From NCBI RefSeq assembly GCF_037971845.1, contig NZ_CP150227.1, positions 558,001-622,000 of the forward strand: 64,000 nt of DNA, given 5' to 3'. The notes under the pieces were generated by a model that was not told where the DNA came from, made no database searches, and was given only the letters and a program-made list of their open reading frames with translations. The position numbers and the translations under genes were made by a program. Positions 62,891 to 64,000 of this stretch are shown in pieces; the first letter of the stretch is position 1, and every line of letters begins with the position of its first letter. The stretch comes from Paenibacillus sp. FSL R5-0766. GTDB lineage: Bacteria; Bacillota; Bacilli; Paenibacillales; Paenibacillaceae.

Positions 62891-64000
62891 TCAAGATTCT
62901 TCAATCGTTAATGCACGGCTACGAACATAATAAGTTGATTTCATGCCGGCTCTCCAGGCGTGCAGATGCAATTCCAGGAATTCTGTTGCTTTAATATCTG
63001 GTCGAACGTAGAAGTTGAAACTTTGTCCCTGATCGACGTGGCGCTGACGGGCAGCCGCCATATTAATGGAAGCATGTTGATCCACCTGGAACGCCGTTTG
63101 GTAATAAGGGCTTGTTTTTTCGGACAGATCCGGAGCCGGATTGGCAATTTTGTAAGTTGTTTTCTCTTCATAAGATAACAGCTCATAGAGCGGATCAATA
63201 CTAGCCGTTGAACCAGCAATAATGGACGTGGAACCGTTAGGTGCAATGGCGAACAACCAGGCATTACGTACACCGTTTTGTCGTACTTCGGCTTGTAGTT
63301 CTTTCCACTGTTCGGTTGTCACGAACTCGCCTACGCGCTCACCTGATGTGTACTCGCGTTGATCGAAGTAATGACCACTTTCCCAATCGGAACCTTTGAA
63401 TTTCGGATAATGTCCTTTTTCTTTGGACAGCTCCATACTGGATTTCACAAGCAGGTAGTTAATTTTTTCATACAGATTATCGTTATACGCTACAGCTTCG
63501 TCAGACTCCCAATGAATGCCTTCGAGAGCAAGCAGGTGGTGAAGTCCAAACGTTCCCAGACCGACTGCGCGATATTGGCTGTTGGTATATTGAGCTTGCA
63601 GCACTTCAATATTGTTAATGTCGATAACGTTGTCCAGCATGCGCACCTGAATTGGAATGAGACGTTCCAATACATTATGAGGTATAGCACGTGCCAGATG
63701 GATGGAGTTCAGGTTACAGACAACAAAGTCGCCAGGCACTTTGGAAATCACGATGCGAGTTTGTCCATCCTTGGTTACGAGTTCTTCCTTTTCAATCACA
63801 GTGGCAGACTGGTTCTGCATAATTTCGGTACACAGGTTGGAGGAGTATACCATACCGTGTGCACGGTTAGGATTCGAGCGGTTAACCGTATCCCGGTAGA
63901 ACATGTATGGCGTACCTGTCTCCAGTTGGGATTTCAGTACGCGCTTCATGATGTCAATCGCCTGTACTGTAATCCGGGACAGCAGTGGGTGATTCACTGC
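62891..64000 (-). CDS. nrdA: Ribonucleoside-diphosphate reductase, alpha subunit (C-terminal part, runs off window)
   Basis: About 370 C-terminal residues; the frame is open to the window edge, so the N-terminus lies beyond it. Active-site motif SSNLCTEI (Asn, Cys, Glu of the radical site), PNGSTSIIAGSTASIDP and HLHAWRAGMKSTYYVRSRALTIEES at the end. Class I alpha subunits normally end with a Cys-x-x-Cys that re-reduces the active site; here the protein stops at EES without it. This could be a true truncation or a small deletion. Confidence 0.88.
   Translation of the reverse strand, partial: AVNHPLLSRITVQAIDIMKRVLKSQLETGTPYMFYRDTVNRSNPNRAHGMVYSSNLCTEIMQNQSATVIEKEELVTKDGQTRIVISKVPGDFVVCNLNSIHLARAIPHNVLERLIPIQVRMLDNVIDINNIEVLQAQYTNSQYRAVGLGTFGLHHLLALEGIHWESDEAVAYNDNLYEKINYLLVKSSMELSKEKGHYPKFKGSDWESGHYFDQREYTSGERVGEFVTTEQWKELQAEVRQNGVRNAWLFAIAPNGSTSIIAGSTASIDPLYELLSYEEKTTYKIANPAPDLSEKTSPYYQTAFQVDQHASINMAAARQRHVDQGQSFNFYVRPDIKATEFLELHLHAWRAGMKSTYYVRSRALTIEES

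Overview
The window looks like a chromosomal segment of a low-to-mid GC Gram-positive, most likely Paenibacillus or a close relative. This rests on the gene families present (PL11 rhamnogalacturonan lyase, SLH-anchored enzyme, membrane-sensor AraC regulators beside sugar-binding lipoproteins, FosB, YezD, YwrD-like GGT), strong AGGAGG ribosome binding sites and CcpA-type cre sites. No rRNA, tRNA or CRISPR array was seen.

Left part (1-29 kb), ordinary accessory and housekeeping genes: an XRE/TPR regulator, a secreted PL11 lyase, a sulfate ABC transport operon without its ATPase behind a structured leader (sbp-cysT-cysW, then yezD), a sugar-binding lipoprotein with an AraC-type membrane regulator, an SLH/PAP2-phosphatase fusion, a GNAT, an NAD(P)-binding protein, a fused NAD(P)H-hydrate repair enzyme, one IS110-family element with long structured flanks, a BMP lipoprotein-chemoreceptor operon, gamma-glutamyltransferase, an SDR and fosB.

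Middle (28.1-45.6 kb), a probable undescribed peptide-derived natural-product cluster: an HTH-TPR (RRNPP-like) regulator diverges from a 73-residue precursor-like peptide whose C-terminal 40 residues are eight V-[S/A]-A-R-A repeats. After a stem-loop come about 15 genes in one direction: ATP-grasp, PLP decarboxylase and acyl carrier protein (the BtrJ/BtrK/BtrI-like logic of butirosin, i.e. an aminoacyl group loaded on a carrier and decarboxylated), four thiolase-fold proteins (two with the Cys-His-Asn triad, two without), an acyl-CoA dehydrogenase plus a degenerate relative, a MATE exporter, an arginase-family ureohydrolase, a LABLAT-like acyltransferase, an inactive/active M16 peptidase pair and a phosphopantetheinyl transferase. 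I infer that peptide arginines are turned into ornithines, acylated with a carrier-made group, and cut out by the M16 pair. An S9 peptidase with its own promoter follows.

Right-middle (47.8-58.3 kb), a second and distinct, visibly AT-richer, tightly overlapping operon behind a perfect 26-bp inverted repeat. It carries PEP mutase, a homocitrate/phosphonomethylmalate synthase-like enzyme, split LeuC/LeuD-like isomerase and an isopropylmalate-dehydrogenase-like enzyme, which together match the early 2-oxo-4-phosphonobutyrate route of phosphonate biosynthesis. Unusually it also encodes an archaeal-type GAPDH, a phosphoribosyltransferase, an archaeal-type PRPP synthetase, a ribulose-phosphate 3-epimerase, a HAM1/RdgB pyrophosphatase, a protein of unknown family and an MFS exporter. 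This combination suggests a phosphonate analogue of a sugar phosphate or nucleotide.

Right end (58.3-64 kb): an APH-like kinase, a TPR-SMI1/KNR4 protein, an HTH protein behind a cluster of GTTTAA repeats, a second copy of a 150-bp dispersed hairpin repeat, and ribonucleotide reductase genes nrdB and nrdA (nrdA runs off the window, and its C-terminus lacks the usual cysteine pair).
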